NCBI GenBank assembly: GCA_963759125.1
Contig: CAVWXN010000004.1
Span: 253,792-317,791, forward strand
Direction of reading: 5' to 3'
Source of the DNA: JABDQA01 sp963759125
Lineage (GTDB): Bacteria; Desulfobacterota; Desulfobulbia; Desulfobulbales; Desulfocapsaceae
DNA length: 64,000 bases
Under the pieces are notes generated by a model. That model searched no databases and was not told the DNA's origin. It saw nothing but the letters and a program-made list of their open reading frames with translations. Below, in pieces: positions 52,314-62,108 of the stretch. Position numbers and translations under genes: made by a program. The first letter of the stretch is position 1; each line of letters begins with the position of its first letter.

Positions 52314-52716
52314 AAAATGAATATGGGAAGTATGAAAAATGATTACCAGCGCTAATCTTTAAAAAAATATCTCTAAACTATACTGATGGTGGTTCCTGAT
52401 CACCCTCGTGCTCCACTGTTTCTGAGAATCTTACCTAGCCAGATGAACCCTCTCGTCAGGTACATCTGCCCAGATTCTCAAATAATCAGGAATCTTAAAC
52501 CTACGGAACCTGTTTAAGGTGATACATAACCAGAAGCAATCCCAATATTCTCTAGCTCCTGCTATTATGATCCGAGCATTCGCGGATAAGACTAGCTGTC
52601 CTGACAGATTTAAGCAGCGATAAAATCAGTAGGTTTCGAAATTCATTAGTTAGAGTCAGGTGCTCAGTGACAATTAATTACCAGTTACTGACAAAATCTG
52701 GTCTTAAGAGCTAGAA
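52314..52716. other. Gap after RuBisCO-like gene
   Basis: 403 bp with many stops in all frames and no strong hairpin or repeat. Nothing recognisable. Confidence 0.45.
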
Positions 52717-53058
52717 TTATACTCCGGGAGTCTCCTCCTGGAATTGGTACAAAGCGTTCCAACAGGTATAGTACGCTGCACTTCGCTCATAAAGCCCATC
52801 AGTGATGGTATCCCTGACATTTGAGTAATCAAGATTCATCGCTTCGGTACTCAGGTAATTTGCCCACTCTTGCTTGGTTAATTTTATTTGATACCGATAG
52901 CTTGGGTGAGGCAAATCTATGATATCGCAATCAGGTTTGATCTTTGCGATTAGCCTTATGAGATCTCGTTTAACCCTGGTTCTAATTTTTACTTCGCTGG
53001 CACTGCAAGAGTTGTCTTGCACTGCTGAGAAAAACCCATCTCTTGTGAACGACCACAT
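52717..53058 (-). CDS. Conserved hypothetical protein (MWSFTRDGFFSAVQ family)
   Basis: 113 residues, soluble. The start MWSFTRDGFFSAVQ, a central 'YRYQIKLTKQEWANYLS' and NLDYSNVRD are typical of a widely distributed, uncharacterised family of about 110 residues in which the opening W-F-T...GFFS is the most constant part. GGAG lies 6 nt before ATG. A MITE copy sits 39 bp upstream. Function unknown. Confidence 0.7.
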   Translation of the reverse strand: MWSFTRDGFFSAVQDNSCSASEVKIRTRVKRDLIRLIAKIKPDCDIIDLPHPSYRYQIKLTKQEWANYLSTEAMNLDYSNVRDTITDGLYERSAAYYTCWNALYQFQEETPGV

Positions 53059-53097
53059 GACTTACTCCCATACGTGTAACCCTTGATCCAATCATTA

Positions 53098-53262
53098 GAG
53101 CCATTTGCAAAACGATCTTTTCGCCCAAACGCAAAACGATCTTTTCGCCCAAACTCTGCGTTATGCTCGAAATTTTATCCTCGGAATATCAATCATATGC
53201 CTGTGGTAAAATTTCTCGCATGCCTTGATTTTGAACGAAAATCTTAGTTTTGCAAAAGGCTC
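53098..53262 (+). mobile_element. MITE-like repeat, copy 2
   Basis: 165 bp, the same element as 30573-30713 with one base difference in most of its length and an internal 24-bp tandem duplication (53107-53130 = 53131-53154). Same terminal inverted repeats; flanked by ATTA on both sides. Direct orientation relative to copy 1. Confidence 0.85.
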
Positions 53263-53443
53263 ATTATTCTAAATTTATATAGTTTCAGCTTTTTATATGG
53301 AAGAAATGTGCCAGTTTGCCAATTGCCTGAGGATTAAACCGCCCCGCTGTAGAAAATGCAAATGAGAGAGCTGCTGGGTTTTCAGAAAGCTACTAGGATG
53401 GTTGCTATTTCGGCCAGCACTAGATCCATCAAAAATGGCGGTC

Positions 53444-53695
53444 CTACTCGTCGGGAAACTCCGCAAAATAAGTATTGGCCTTCTTATCCTTGGATCCAGA
53501 AAAATCGGACTTAACTGCGTATTTTACTGAGTACACTATACGCATGAAGATAATCCAGCCTGCATACCCAAGACAGACGATGGCGAATCCGGAAGTAAAC
53601 AAATCTTCGGAGAAATACAGGATAACTAATCCTACTAGACCAACGGCAAAGGGCTTCAGGAAATACGCTGGGTAGGGGAGCCAAATCTTTTTCAT
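53444..53695 (-). CDS. Small membrane protein
   Basis: 83 residues, two helices (FLKPFAVGLVGLVILYFS and SGFAIVCLGYAGWIIFMRIV), then a charged tail. GGGAGG lies 10 nt before ATG. No family recognised. Confidence 0.55.
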   Translation of the reverse strand: MKKIWLPYPAYFLKPFAVGLVGLVILYFSEDLFTSGFAIVCLGYAGWIIFMRIVYSVKYAVKSDFSGSKDKKANTYFAEFPDE

Positions 53696-54187
53696 AACCT
53701 TACCTCCCTATTGGCTGTTAGGGTAACGTTCGGGTTATAGATACATTTATTGAAACCATAATAACAAATACATGAAGTGCAAGGCCTTGGTTGCTGGATG
53801 GATAGGCCGCCACTGCAACAGATACACCACAAAGTGGTAATGCGTTCACTGGATCATAGATGATTGAGTTGCTGATGTTATGATTGGTATTTCTCCACGG
53901 CAACGCACTGAATAGGCAGAATCAGATGGGTGATCCTTACCCACAGGCTATATTTCCTGGGTAGTAATTATCCAGGCTTTTAATCTCATTGCGCCACAAT
54001 TTCTAAATCGAACTTCAAGAAGGTTTTCTCAGCGTAGCCCAACGAATTGGAATGCTTAGGAGTTTAATTATTTAATTATTTAGTTTCTCATGTGGCATGA
54101 TATTTGAGAGTTAGACGATCTGAGATCTAACAGAAACGTAGCTAGGTTATCTATTAATCTATCGATAGAAGATTAAAAGGAACTGTT
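53696..54187. other. Gap upstream of NapH-like gene
   Basis: 492 bp without a supported gene. GTTAGGGTAACGTTCGGGTTATAG at 53715-53738 recalls attC cores but lacks the paired arms. The AT-rich end probably carries the promoter of the next gene. Confidence 0.35.
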
Positions 54188-55363
54188 ATGACCAAATCCT
54201 CTCCACTAACCACCATCTCCATGTTCATAGCTCTGATTGCTGCGGTTGTGATTCTCTCGACCATTTCAGAAAAAATTTGGGGCGGTAAACCCGAGACACT
54301 GCCCGAACCCACACAGCTCTCCATCAGCGAGGAGATGACGCTGAAAGACTTTGGTCAGGCTAATGGACTAACAAATCCTGCACTCAAAGAGATTTTTGGT
54401 CTTAAACAAAAATCCGATCTCCAGAAGAGTGTGTCTGAATACGGTACCGATGATCAGATAAAATCCCTGGTGATCAAAAAGCTGGCCTTGGTTGCAGAGC
54501 ACGAAACCAAGAATTGGAAGAAGATATTAATCAAGTTTGCAGCCTGGTTTTCAGTACTCGGTGGAATATTCCTTTTATTCAGGAAACAAAAGGTAAGCCC
54601 TTCACGGCGAAAAATAACTCTTCTGTTTTCAATTTTGATTTTCGGCATCGTGTTGGGAGCAGACCCAAGTCCAATGGGGACAGTCAAAGACGCAATACAC
54701 CTCTTTGGCACGTCCGGGGCAATATTTCCCCCCAGAATGATCGCCTTAACAGTCTTTCTGTTGATTGTTTTTCTGGCAAACAAATATATCTGTTCATGGG
54801 GTTGCCAGATTGGTGTGCTCCAGGATTTGATCTTTCGGCTAAATCAGAACGATAAATGTAAGGCAATACTTGGAAATCAGATCAAACTACCTTTTGTTAT
54901 TACGAACAGTGTAAGGATTGGTTTTCTTGTACTTTTTACGCTTGTGGCATTTCTGTGGGGCACCGACATCATAGAACCATTTGACCCCTTCAAAATCTAC
55001 AAACCACTGCATCTGGGAATAATTGGTGGTGCTTTTGTCGCTGGTTTGCTGTTTTTAAGTCTGTTTGTCTACAGGCCCTGGTGCCATCTCTTTTGTCCGT
55101 TTGGATTGGTGGGCTGGATTGTTGAGAAAATCAGTCTCACTAGAGTGAGTGTTGCTTATGAAACCTGCATTGCCTGCCTTAAATGTGAATCGGCATGTCC
55201 ATCAACGGTAATGAGTGCGATCCTTCACCGAGACAAGAAGGCTATTCCTGACTGCTTTTCATGTTATGTCTGCAGAGATGTCTGCCCTACTGAGTCGATT
55301 CAGTTTTCAACCCGAAAGAGAAGCCTGCCGCCAGCTGGTCATTTCGATAAAGGTGCGGACTGA
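54188..55363 (+). CDS. NapH/CcoG-like membrane 4Fe-4S protein
   Basis: 391 residues. N-terminal helix and an extracytoplasmic segment of ~100 residues, then five helices with the Cys motifs CSWGCQIG and WCHLFCPFG (the CxxxCP pair of NapH-type proteins), and a C-terminal pair of ferredoxin clusters (CIACLKCESACP and CFSCYVCRDVCP). Such proteins pass electrons from quinol to periplasmic partners. The extended N-terminal domain with an 'EEMTLKDFGQANGL' segment resembles a redox-sensing or NrfE-type extension and is unusual. No reductase gene nearby, so its partner is unknown. Confidence 0.85.
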   Translation: MTKSSPLTTISMFIALIAAVVILSTISEKIWGGKPETLPEPTQLSISEEMTLKDFGQANGLTNPALKEIFGLKQKSDLQKSVSEYGTDDQIKSLVIKKLALVAEHETKNWKKILIKFAAWFSVLGGIFLLFRKQKVSPSRRKITLLFSILIFGIVLGADPSPMGTVKDAIHLFGTSGAIFPPRMIALTVFLLIVFLANKYICSWGCQIGVLQDLIFRLNQNDKCKAILGNQIKLPFVITNSVRIGFLVLFTLVAFLWGTDIIEPFDPFKIYKPLHLGIIGGAFVAGLLFLSLFVYRPWCHLFCPFGLVGWIVEKISLTRVSVAYETCIACLKCESACPSTVMSAILHRDKKAIPDCFSCYVCRDVCPTESIQFSTRKRSLPPAGHFDKGAD

Positions 55364-55456
55364 CAATAATGGAAACTGATCTTCCCCCATTAAATCGGCC
55401 CAAGTTTAGGTAATGTAAAAAGACCGATTTGAGGGAGGAAGGTCACTATTCCTGTC

Positions 55457-57605
55457 GTGCCGAGATAAATCCACAACCTCGGGAATCCCATTCGGGATAG
55501 AAATTGGTTATTGCGAACCAGTGGGTGCGTAGCTGCAATGGCTGCAAGTCCCACCTGATCAAAGCCGAGCCGGCAGGTCAGTAGTGAAGTCTGCGGGTAA
55601 GCCCGGTAACGGGAGTCCGAAGCCAGATGGATCAAGGATGCAGGCTCTGTATTGAGCCCCGAAAAGTACAATCGTGGTCCGATGATAGCTTCCATTACAT
55701 TGGAAGTGAAAGCCGACGGCCTCAGGAAGCCGGAAGGCAGAAGACCTGGATACGCTATGGCAAGTAAACAGGACACCACCGGGGTCAGAGACCAGGGCAT
55801 GCATTCACAGGGTTGGCGTGGGAACTCGGGAGAGCCATTTGTCTCCTTGTACAGATTCACGGTGAGGAAACCGTACCCCAACTTCCAGGCGCATAGGGAG
55901 AGAATACCCCGCCCCTTATGCGAGCCTTGTTTTTTTTTAGGGACACAAAAGTAGACGGGTATACAAGGTACCAGGTGCGGAGAGCGAAGAGCGAACAATC
56001 CTGGGATGGGCTTATGGCAGTCTTAGCGGATCATAGTACCGATGGACATCTATTGTCTGAGAAGGTGGGGAACCAAGGCCCACGGGACCCACTGCAGGGA
56101 AGGAGAAGTTGGGCATAACGTTTTTCTGGAAGGACCTATGGGAGATACACTGGGATCACCAACCATATCAACGAAACTCCAGAGAATAGCAAACCAGGCT
56201 GAGGACTATCCTGATCTGGTATTCAACAACCTGTATCACCTGTTGGATTATGATTTCCTGGTGGAAGCTTATCGCCGCACGCGTAAAGATAGTGCCCCAG
56301 GCGTGGACAGGGTAACGGCAAAGCAGTATGCCGCAGAACCTTGAAATTAATCTGCGTGATCTTCACGACAGATTGAGAAACCATCGCTACAAGGCACCGC
56401 CTGTTGAGCGGGTGTGGATAGATAAGGAAGGGGGAAAGAAGCGACCGATCGGCAAGCCAACGTTTGAGGACAAGATTGTCCAACGGGCGTGCGTGATGCT
56501 GCTGTCGCCAATATACGATCATGATTTTTATGATTTCTCCCACGGCTTCCGTACAGGTCATAGCCAGCATGGTGCTCTTAGAGAACTTGAGAGGAAATGC
56601 TGGGGCATGAATATCAATTGGGTAGTGGATGCAGATGTTAGTGGATTCTTCGATAATCTTGATCACGGAATCCTCCGAGAGTTCATTCAGAAACGGGTTA
56701 ATGATGGAGGTATAAAGCGGCTGATCGGGAAGTGGCTGAATGCCGGAGTAGTAGAAAAGGGCCAATGGACACGATCCGAGCAAGGCACGCCGCAGGGTGG
56801 GGTGATCTCACCATTGCTGGCTAATATCTTTCTTCATTATGTGTTGGACGAATGGTTTGTACAAGACGTCCAGCCACGCATGCGGGGTCGCTGTTTTCTC
56901 GTACGTTACGCCGACGATTTTATTATCGGTTTCGAGACAGAATCCGATGCCCGTCGTGTTATGGAAGTTCTGCCGAAGCGATTCGCTCGCTTTGGTTTGC
57001 GCATCCACCCGGATAAGACCAAGCTCGTTCGCTTTGGCAGACCGCCTGGAGGTGGAACGTCAAAGGGTAACGAGACCTGTTGATTTTCTTGGTTTTACTT
57101 ACTTCTGGGCGAAATCTCGCCGGGGGAAATGGATCATCAAGAAGAAGACCATGGGCAAGCGGGTGAGTCGCTTTGTGAAAGCAATATGGCAGTGGTGCCG
57201 CCTCAACAGGCACGAACCACTTGAGCAGCAGCATAAAATGCTGTGTATCAAGCTTCGTGGCCATTATCAGTATTATGCGGTAAACCACAACTCTGGAGCG
57301 CTCAGCTGAGGTTCGTCATCATACCTTTCGCTCATGGCAGTATTGGCTGAGTAGGCGAGGCCATAAAGGAATAGTGAGATGGGACTATTTTGGGAAATTG
57401 ATTAGCAAGAGGTTCCCGCTCCCTCGTCCGCGGATACTCCATCAAATCTGATCAGTTGGGCAGCTGAGTTATGCGCCAGGTTGGGTAAGGCCAGCCTGGT
57501 AATCGTCAGGCATTGGCCTGGGGATTCTAAGGAACCGTATGAGGGAAATCTTCACGTACGGATCTGTGGGGGGAGCGCCGGGTAACCGGTGCTTCTACCC
57601 GGATC
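55457..57605 (+). mobile_element. Group II intron (retroelement), RT decayed
   Basis: 5' end GTGCCGAG after ACTATTCCTGTC; about 680 bp of structured RNA, the reverse transcriptase at 56138-57451, then domain V near 57529-57562 (GAACCGTATGAGGGAAATC followed by TTCACGTACGGATC) and a domain VI stem CCGGGTA/TACCCGG ending near 57605. The exact 3' end is uncertain. A second, 5'-only copy is at 16950. Confidence 0.8.
56138..57451 (+). pseudogene. Group II intron reverse transcriptase-maturase, three frameshifts
   Basis: LtrA-type protein in four successive frames: start to KDSAPGVDRVTAKQ (to about 56340), the main RT domain (56330-57064, with KRPIGKPTFEDKIVQ, DADVSGFFDNLDH, GTPQGGVISPLLAN, catalytic RYADDFIIGF and HPDKTKLVRFG), then DFLGFTYFWAKSRRGKW (57060-57303) and the maturase end SWQYWLSRRGHKG...RPRILHQI (57306-57451). 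The YADD catalytic site is intact but the protein cannot be made as one chain. GGAAGGA precedes ATG 56138. Confidence 0.85.
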
Positions 57606-57660
57606 GTCATCCACGGTTTCACAGCAGTTTTGGTGAGTCCTCTTTCCTACCTATCAATTT

Positions 57661-58362
57661 TTATCCAAGTTCTCTTTCTGCTATACGAGCTAAACGACCT
57701 ACCAAATCATCTCGATTGTGATAATTCATTCCCTCGGTTGCAATGGCAGGTAGCAAACGGACAGTGACAACCCCCTCATTAATACGCCATTTTCCATATC
57801 CTAAACATTCCCTGTCACCCTCAATAATTACCGGAACAATTTTCGCCTCTGAGCGAATTGCTAAAACTGCAGGTCCTTTTTTATAAGGTGATATGGAACC
57901 ATTTTTTGATCGCTTTCCTTCTATTGATACCCATAGGTTTCCGCCATTTCTGAGAAAATCGTCAACTCTAGAAAGTGCCATTTTGGATTGCCAGGACCAC
58001 TGCCGAATTAAAACGTAACTGAATACCCAAACCGCCCATCCAAAAATCGGGATCAATGCGTATTCAATATTTGTAATTGCTCTGCACGGTCTTGGAATAG
58101 CGCATATTCCAACCGGGCCATCAAGCAGGCTTGTTTGAGATAATAGTGTATAGACACAACCAGATAGGTTTTCTGAGGGGTTGTTCTCATTTTGAATCAG
58201 AACTTTGATACCAGAACAATTTAGAAAGAATCGATCCCAAGATAAAGCTACCCAGTAACCAGCCTCTTGGTGGAATATTCCTATGATAATGGCGCAGGTT
58301 AGCCAAGGTATCATGATGAGAATGTTCGCTAATGAGCGGAAAAAATATACGATCATAGACAC
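57661..58362 (-). CDS. PlsC-like acyltransferase with altered active site
   Basis: 233 residues, membrane-associated, lysophosphatidic-acid-acyltransferase fold. N-terminal helix (SLANILIMIPWLTCAIIIGI); block I should read NHxSxxD but is SQTSLLD, the catalytic His replaced by Gln; block III is SIEGKRSKNG (normally FPEGTRS), and VPVIIEG (block IV) is present. The loss of the His suggests a non-catalytic or changed role. AT-rich. The gene ends 3 bp from a Ser/Leu-rich region just beyond the intron, no partner nearby. Confidence 0.7.
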   Translation of the reverse strand: MSMIVYFFRSLANILIMIPWLTCAIIIGIFHQEAGYWVALSWDRFFLNCSGIKVLIQNENNPSENLSGCVYTLLSQTSLLDGPVGICAIPRPCRAITNIEYALIPIFGWAVWVFSYVLIRQWSWQSKMALSRVDDFLRNGGNLWVSIEGKRSKNGSISPYKKGPAVLAIRSEAKIVPVIIEGDRECLGYGKWRINEGVVTVRLLPAIATEGMNYHNRDDLVGRLARIAERELG

Positions 58363-59054
58363 CTTGCCGACGCCATCATTGTGCTTGAGATTTTGATCTA
58401 CTCTTAAATGTAAACATTAATGCTAGTGGATAAATGGAACGATGTGGCGGTTAGGAATGTGTAAGAGAACCAGTGGTAGGTTGAACTTATCGGCTAAAAC
58501 TGATTTTGAGGATTTTTCCTGTGCAGATAAAATATTCCTCTCTTCTGTACCCACCTCATTAATTGGCTACCTGCACAATCCTCAAAAATTACGATTAAAG
58601 ACAGAATCGTTGACTAGTTAATGTTTCACCAGATATTGCTGGTAAGGTTAAGCGAATAAAATATTCTGTATATTTCCAGATAGATAGATTTTACAGCCCA
58701 AGCTGCTTTTATGAATACTCTGCCCATTCATCATAGGGAGACAGGAAACACTTATTATTAAAGCGAAAGACAAAAATAATTACCTTTGAATTGGCAATGT
58801 TGATTCAATACTCATTTGCTGAGAATACCTGACCACCAATCACCTCTGAAGATGAAATATAATGTTAGTGCCATTTTAATAAGATAACATTAAGATACGT
58901 CAATCTACATAGGTTTGAAAAACCTGAAGTTACTTTTGATCTGATACTCTGAGAAATTTGCTGTATTTTGAATTTTATTAAGGAGGTGATGTAAACTTGT
59001 TGAGTTTTGGATGACTATCGACAGATTCAATAATCCATAATAATAGGTGATGCC
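58363..59054. other. Gap with nothing recognisable
   Basis: 692 bp, AT-rich, stops in all frames. AGGAGGTGATG at 58981 is a strong Shine-Dalgarno-like stretch but no open frame follows it. The end holds the upstream region of the SGNH gene. Confidence 0.45.
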
Positions 59055-59870
59055 ATGTTTAAAAAATGTCGTGATACTTTAGTGTTGTCTACCGTTTTTT
59101 GGGCCATTTGTCTTATTCCTTCATCTCTTCTAGCCGAACTTAAACCTGAAGTCACGAGTCTAGGCATTGATAATCCGAAGCAAGTCCTCTTTATGGGTAA
59201 CAGCTACCTCTATTACAACAATAGTCTTCATAATGTAGCCCTCAGAATTGCCCGAGCGGCAGACAAGGAAAGTTCAAAGAGTTACAAATATAAATCTGTC
59301 ACTATTTCTGGTGGATACCTATCTGCTCAATTACATGCTATGGAGGGTTATGTAAAGCCTGGTGCTTTTGGATATGATAAACCGTTTGATGTGGTTATCC
59401 TCCAAGGGTATTCAGATTCACAAATAGACCCTAAGAAAAGAGAGAATTTCGATAAAACAGTTAAGCAGTTAGATAAAATTATTAAAGCGTCCGGGGCTAA
59501 AACTGCTTTGTATATGACCCCTGCTTATGGCCAGAAGCATAAAAAATATGATCCAGCTATGATTGAGGGGATTCGCAAAGGCTACCTAGAGACAGGTAAC
59601 GAAGTGGGTGCACTAGTTATTCCAGTGGGACTAGCTTTTGATGCTGCGTACAAAAGTAAGCCTGGTATAAAACTGCATATGGATTACGACGGTAGCCACC
59701 CCACCAAACTCGGATCATACCTAGCAGCAAATGTTGTATATGCTTCGCTATATGGGAAATCACCTGTAGGCAATACCTTTCGTGAGCGTGAGCCGGAAAT
59801 TGATGAAGAGACAGCAACTTTCCTCCAAAATGTCGCCTGGGATACGGTTAAATCCTTTTATGGGTGGTAG
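59055..59870 (+). CDS. Secreted SGNH-family hydrolase
   Basis: 271 residues: signal peptide (TLVLSTVFWAICLIPSSLLA), then SGNH fold with block I FMGNSYLYYNNSLHN (Ser within GNSY, the usual GDS being GNS), the Gly/Asn-type middle ISGGYLSAQLHAM and LQGYSD, and the closing Asp/His in YDGSHPTKLGSYL. This is the group of predicted periplasmic esterases often listed with DUF4886. ATAGGTGATG precedes the ATG (weak). Substrate unknown; acyl or acetyl esters of glycans are typical. Confidence 0.8.
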   Translation: MFKKCRDTLVLSTVFWAICLIPSSLLAELKPEVTSLGIDNPKQVLFMGNSYLYYNNSLHNVALRIARAADKESSKSYKYKSVTISGGYLSAQLHAMEGYVKPGAFGYDKPFDVVILQGYSDSQIDPKKRENFDKTVKQLDKIIKASGAKTALYMTPAYGQKHKKYDPAMIEGIRKGYLETGNEVGALVIPVGLAFDAAYKSKPGIKLHMDYDGSHPTKLGSYLAANVVYASLYGKSPVGNTFREREPEIDEETATFLQNVAWDTVKSFYGW

Positions 59871-60524
59871 AACTTATATTTGTTTCGATTGATCTTCTTC
59901 TACTACAGTGGGATTCACTAAGTCGATTCGTTCAATAAGGCTACTGGGAATCCCACCTTCTTTATTTTTCTCTGCGTTCCAGCTTCAGAACATACTTTGA
60001 TAAAAAGATGTGTACAGCCAACATTCGTCCTGGATGGCTGATACCTTGTAGAGAGTATTCCTGTGATGTTCAACCTCATGATATCGTAAGAATTATTCAA
60101 AAATGGAGCAACTGTAAATTATAGATTACCAAAGAGCACCTTCGTCCAAAAATGGTCATGGACAAGCTCTCATCTCTGATTGCACTTTTGTTGTTAGGTT
60201 TTGAGGGCTGGCCAAATTTTCTGGATACAGGAAACATCTCATTAATGCAATGCTGATAACCTGTTATGGAAGCAGGGCAACCTTTCATCTTCTGGGCAGC
60301 GGATAGCGATGTGGTAGTTTGCTTGTATCTTGCCTAACAGATACTTCTTTGGTATAGATACACGTTGTGTAGGTGGATATCCTGTTAACTTGATATTCAG
60401 CAAAAAATGCGTGATATAGAGCAGAATACTCCATATCCTGTTGATTTCATGTAGTCAATTTTTATTCCTCTCTGGAGTTATAAGGAAACCAGAGAATAAC
60501 TTGTTATGTGAAAGACAGGTTGAA
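59871..60524. other. Gap with repeat remains
   Basis: No gene seen. Contains the repeat listed at 60156. The last part leads to the DUF1801 gene. Confidence 0.4.
60156..60239 (+). repeat. Dispersed 84-bp repeat, pair with 61676-61759
   Basis: TCATGGACAAG...TGCACTTTTGTTGTTAGG...CTGGATACAGGAAA is repeated with differences at 61676-61759 in the same orientation. No coding sense is convincing. The two flank the DUF1801 and lipoprotein cassettes. Confidence 0.55.
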
Positions 60525-60971
60525 ATGAAATTAAAACTAGAGGTCGCGACCACATTCGATTCATATCCAAATGAATTCAAGAGAAAATTGCTGGAACTAA
60601 GGCAAATTATACTTGAAACCGCTGCTAAGATCGAAAGTGTCGGAGAGATTGAAGAAACTCTAAAGTGGGGAGAACCAAGCTATTTAACACCAAAGTCAAA
60701 ATCGGGAAGTACAATTAGGATAGCTTGGAAAGAAACAAAGAAGAATCAATACTCAATTTTTTTTAAATGTACTGCGAATTTAGTTCCCGCCATGAAGGAG
60801 AGATTTCCTGACATATTTACATTTGGAGGGAAAAGAAGCATTGATTTTAAATTGAACGAGAAGGTTCCAAAAAAGGAATTAAAACAGTGTATAGCGTTGG
60901 CCTTAACTTACCATCGCAATAAGAAGTTAGAATATACTGATAGGTGGGAAATGGTAGAAAAGATCACATAA
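60525..60971 (+). CDS. DUF1801 protein, cassette-borne
   Basis: 148 residues: YPNEFKRKLLELRQIILETA, then EIEETLKWGEPSYLTPKSKS and the late FPDIFTFGGKRSIDFKLNE, typical for DUF1801 (SCP-like fold, YdhG group), small intracellular proteins that are common integron-cassette cargo and have no set function. ATG 60525 is used; a longer frame to 60441 is unlikely. The stop codon lies inside the attC that starts at 60966. Confidence 0.82.
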   Translation: MKLKLEVATTFDSYPNEFKRKLLELRQIILETAAKIESVGEIEETLKWGEPSYLTPKSKSGSTIRIAWKETKKNQYSIFFKCTANLVPAMKERFPDIFTFGGKRSIDFKLNEKVPKKELKQCIALALTYHRNKKLEYTDRWEMVEKIT

Positions 60972-61039
60972 CAAGGCAAATCAACTCGGATGCAAATTCC
61001 GCTGCGCTCGATTTGCACCGGTTAGTTGCAACGTTAGCT
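60966..61039 (+). repeat. attC site of the DUF1801 cassette
   Basis: 74 bp, from ACATAAC (near RYYYAAC) to GTTAGCT (near GTTRRRY). Paired inner arms CGG-A-TGCAAAT and ATTTGCACCG differ by one unpaired A, the extrahelical base that fixes attC strand polarity. Loop TCCGCTGCGCTCG. Located directly at the gene end. Confidence 0.75.
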
Positions 61040-61059
61040 GTAAACAAGAGGCTAATTCC

Positions 61060-61314
61060 ATGAAACTAAAATTCTTATGTTACTTAGTCTTCATACTAAT
61101 TTGTGGATCAGCTTGTTCAAAAGAGCAAGTGATAGGGGTTATGGATGATGTTGCCAGGGATACTTATGAAAAAAAAGTAAAAGAGGAACGTATTGAGAGC
61201 TTAGGTGATCCAACTTACGAAGAACCTCCAACATATGATCAATACCAAAGAGAAAGAAAAAAGTTGCTTTCAAAGCAAGAAGAATCAACATCTGAAGCCG
61301 AAAATGAGAAATAA
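61060..61314 (+). CDS. Small lipoprotein, cassette-borne
   Basis: 84 residues: signal with lipobox GSAC at residues 16-19, then a short hydrophilic mature chain (EEPPTYDQYQRERKKLLSKQ) rich in Glu and Lys, probably helical. Starts 21 bp after the attC, as expected for the next cassette in an array. No family. After the stop comes a truncated attC. Confidence 0.6.
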   Translation: MKLKFLCYLVFILICGSACSKEQVIGVMDDVARDTYEKKVKEERIESLGDPTYEEPPTYDQYQRERKKLLSKQEESTSEAENEK

Positions 61315-61317
61315 AGC

Positions 61318-61345
61318 AGCTAACCAGTCGTTAAACCTGACAGAA
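61318..61345 (+). repeat. Truncated attC (left half)
   Basis: AGCTAACCAGTCGTTAAACC matches the left arm of common attC sites (CTAACAAGTCGTT...). No complementary right half follows, so the array was cut here. Confidence 0.5.
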
Positions 61346-62108
61346 ATATGTGGGGGGCCCAAATAAAGGGAAGTGTGTCCATCACTCCGGTGAATCCTTT
61401 TCCGGCTGCCGGTTAACTCTACGTTGGACCTGCCACTCTTAATCTCAAGAAATTCATAATCTCCTTAAAAGTTACATGTTTCCTGTTTCTTCGGATTCCT
61501 CTCAGCAAATAACCACCCCCTGCCAAACGGTACCTTCACAGGAATAGTCCTAAGTCTCGGGATTTTATAGATGCTTGACCTTGCCATTTCTAACCTTTGA
61601 CAGAGGGGTAGGCTACTCCTGCTCTGGACAATTCGAAAAAACACATAAATCTGTGTGAGCTTCTCCTAATGAGATTCATGGATAAGGTCAACTCTCAGGT
61701 TGCACTTTTGTTGTTAGGATTTGAAGGCAGCGTAACTTTATGGATTCAGGAAAAATCTCAAATATTGGGGGAATGAATAGTTGAGATGGTTACAATTGGC
61801 ACTCTTAACAATTTCTCTTTAAATCAGATTCAACGTATAACGAAGGACCTCCTGACCTAGCAAACCTTATGATTGCAATGTGAACTTCCATGGTAAGTTC
61901 ACAACACTTTATGGGTAACAAGTGCATATTTTTCCGCATAATAATGCCAAAGAATTGTCGTTTTACAATCTTTCGATTAATTTTAGGGGCAATACTTTCT
62001 ATAAGCCCATTCAATGGTACACATCTGCACCGATCACTCAGTTGTGGCGGGAAGAAAACGGACAAATAACTTCAGTTTTTCTGCGGACAACAGAGATTGA
62101 GAGAATAG
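61346..62108. other. Gap with two repeat copies
   Basis: 763 bp with no gene. Holds the dispersed repeat at 61481-61549 and the second copy of the 84-bp repeat at 61676-61759. The final 200 bp are the upstream region of the activator. Confidence 0.45.
61481..61549 (-). repeat. Dispersed repeat family, copy 4
   Basis: On the minus strand GACTATTCCTGTGAAGGTAC, CGTTTGGCAG and ATTTGCTGAGAGGAATCCGA, closely matching 14470-14540. Confidence 0.6.
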
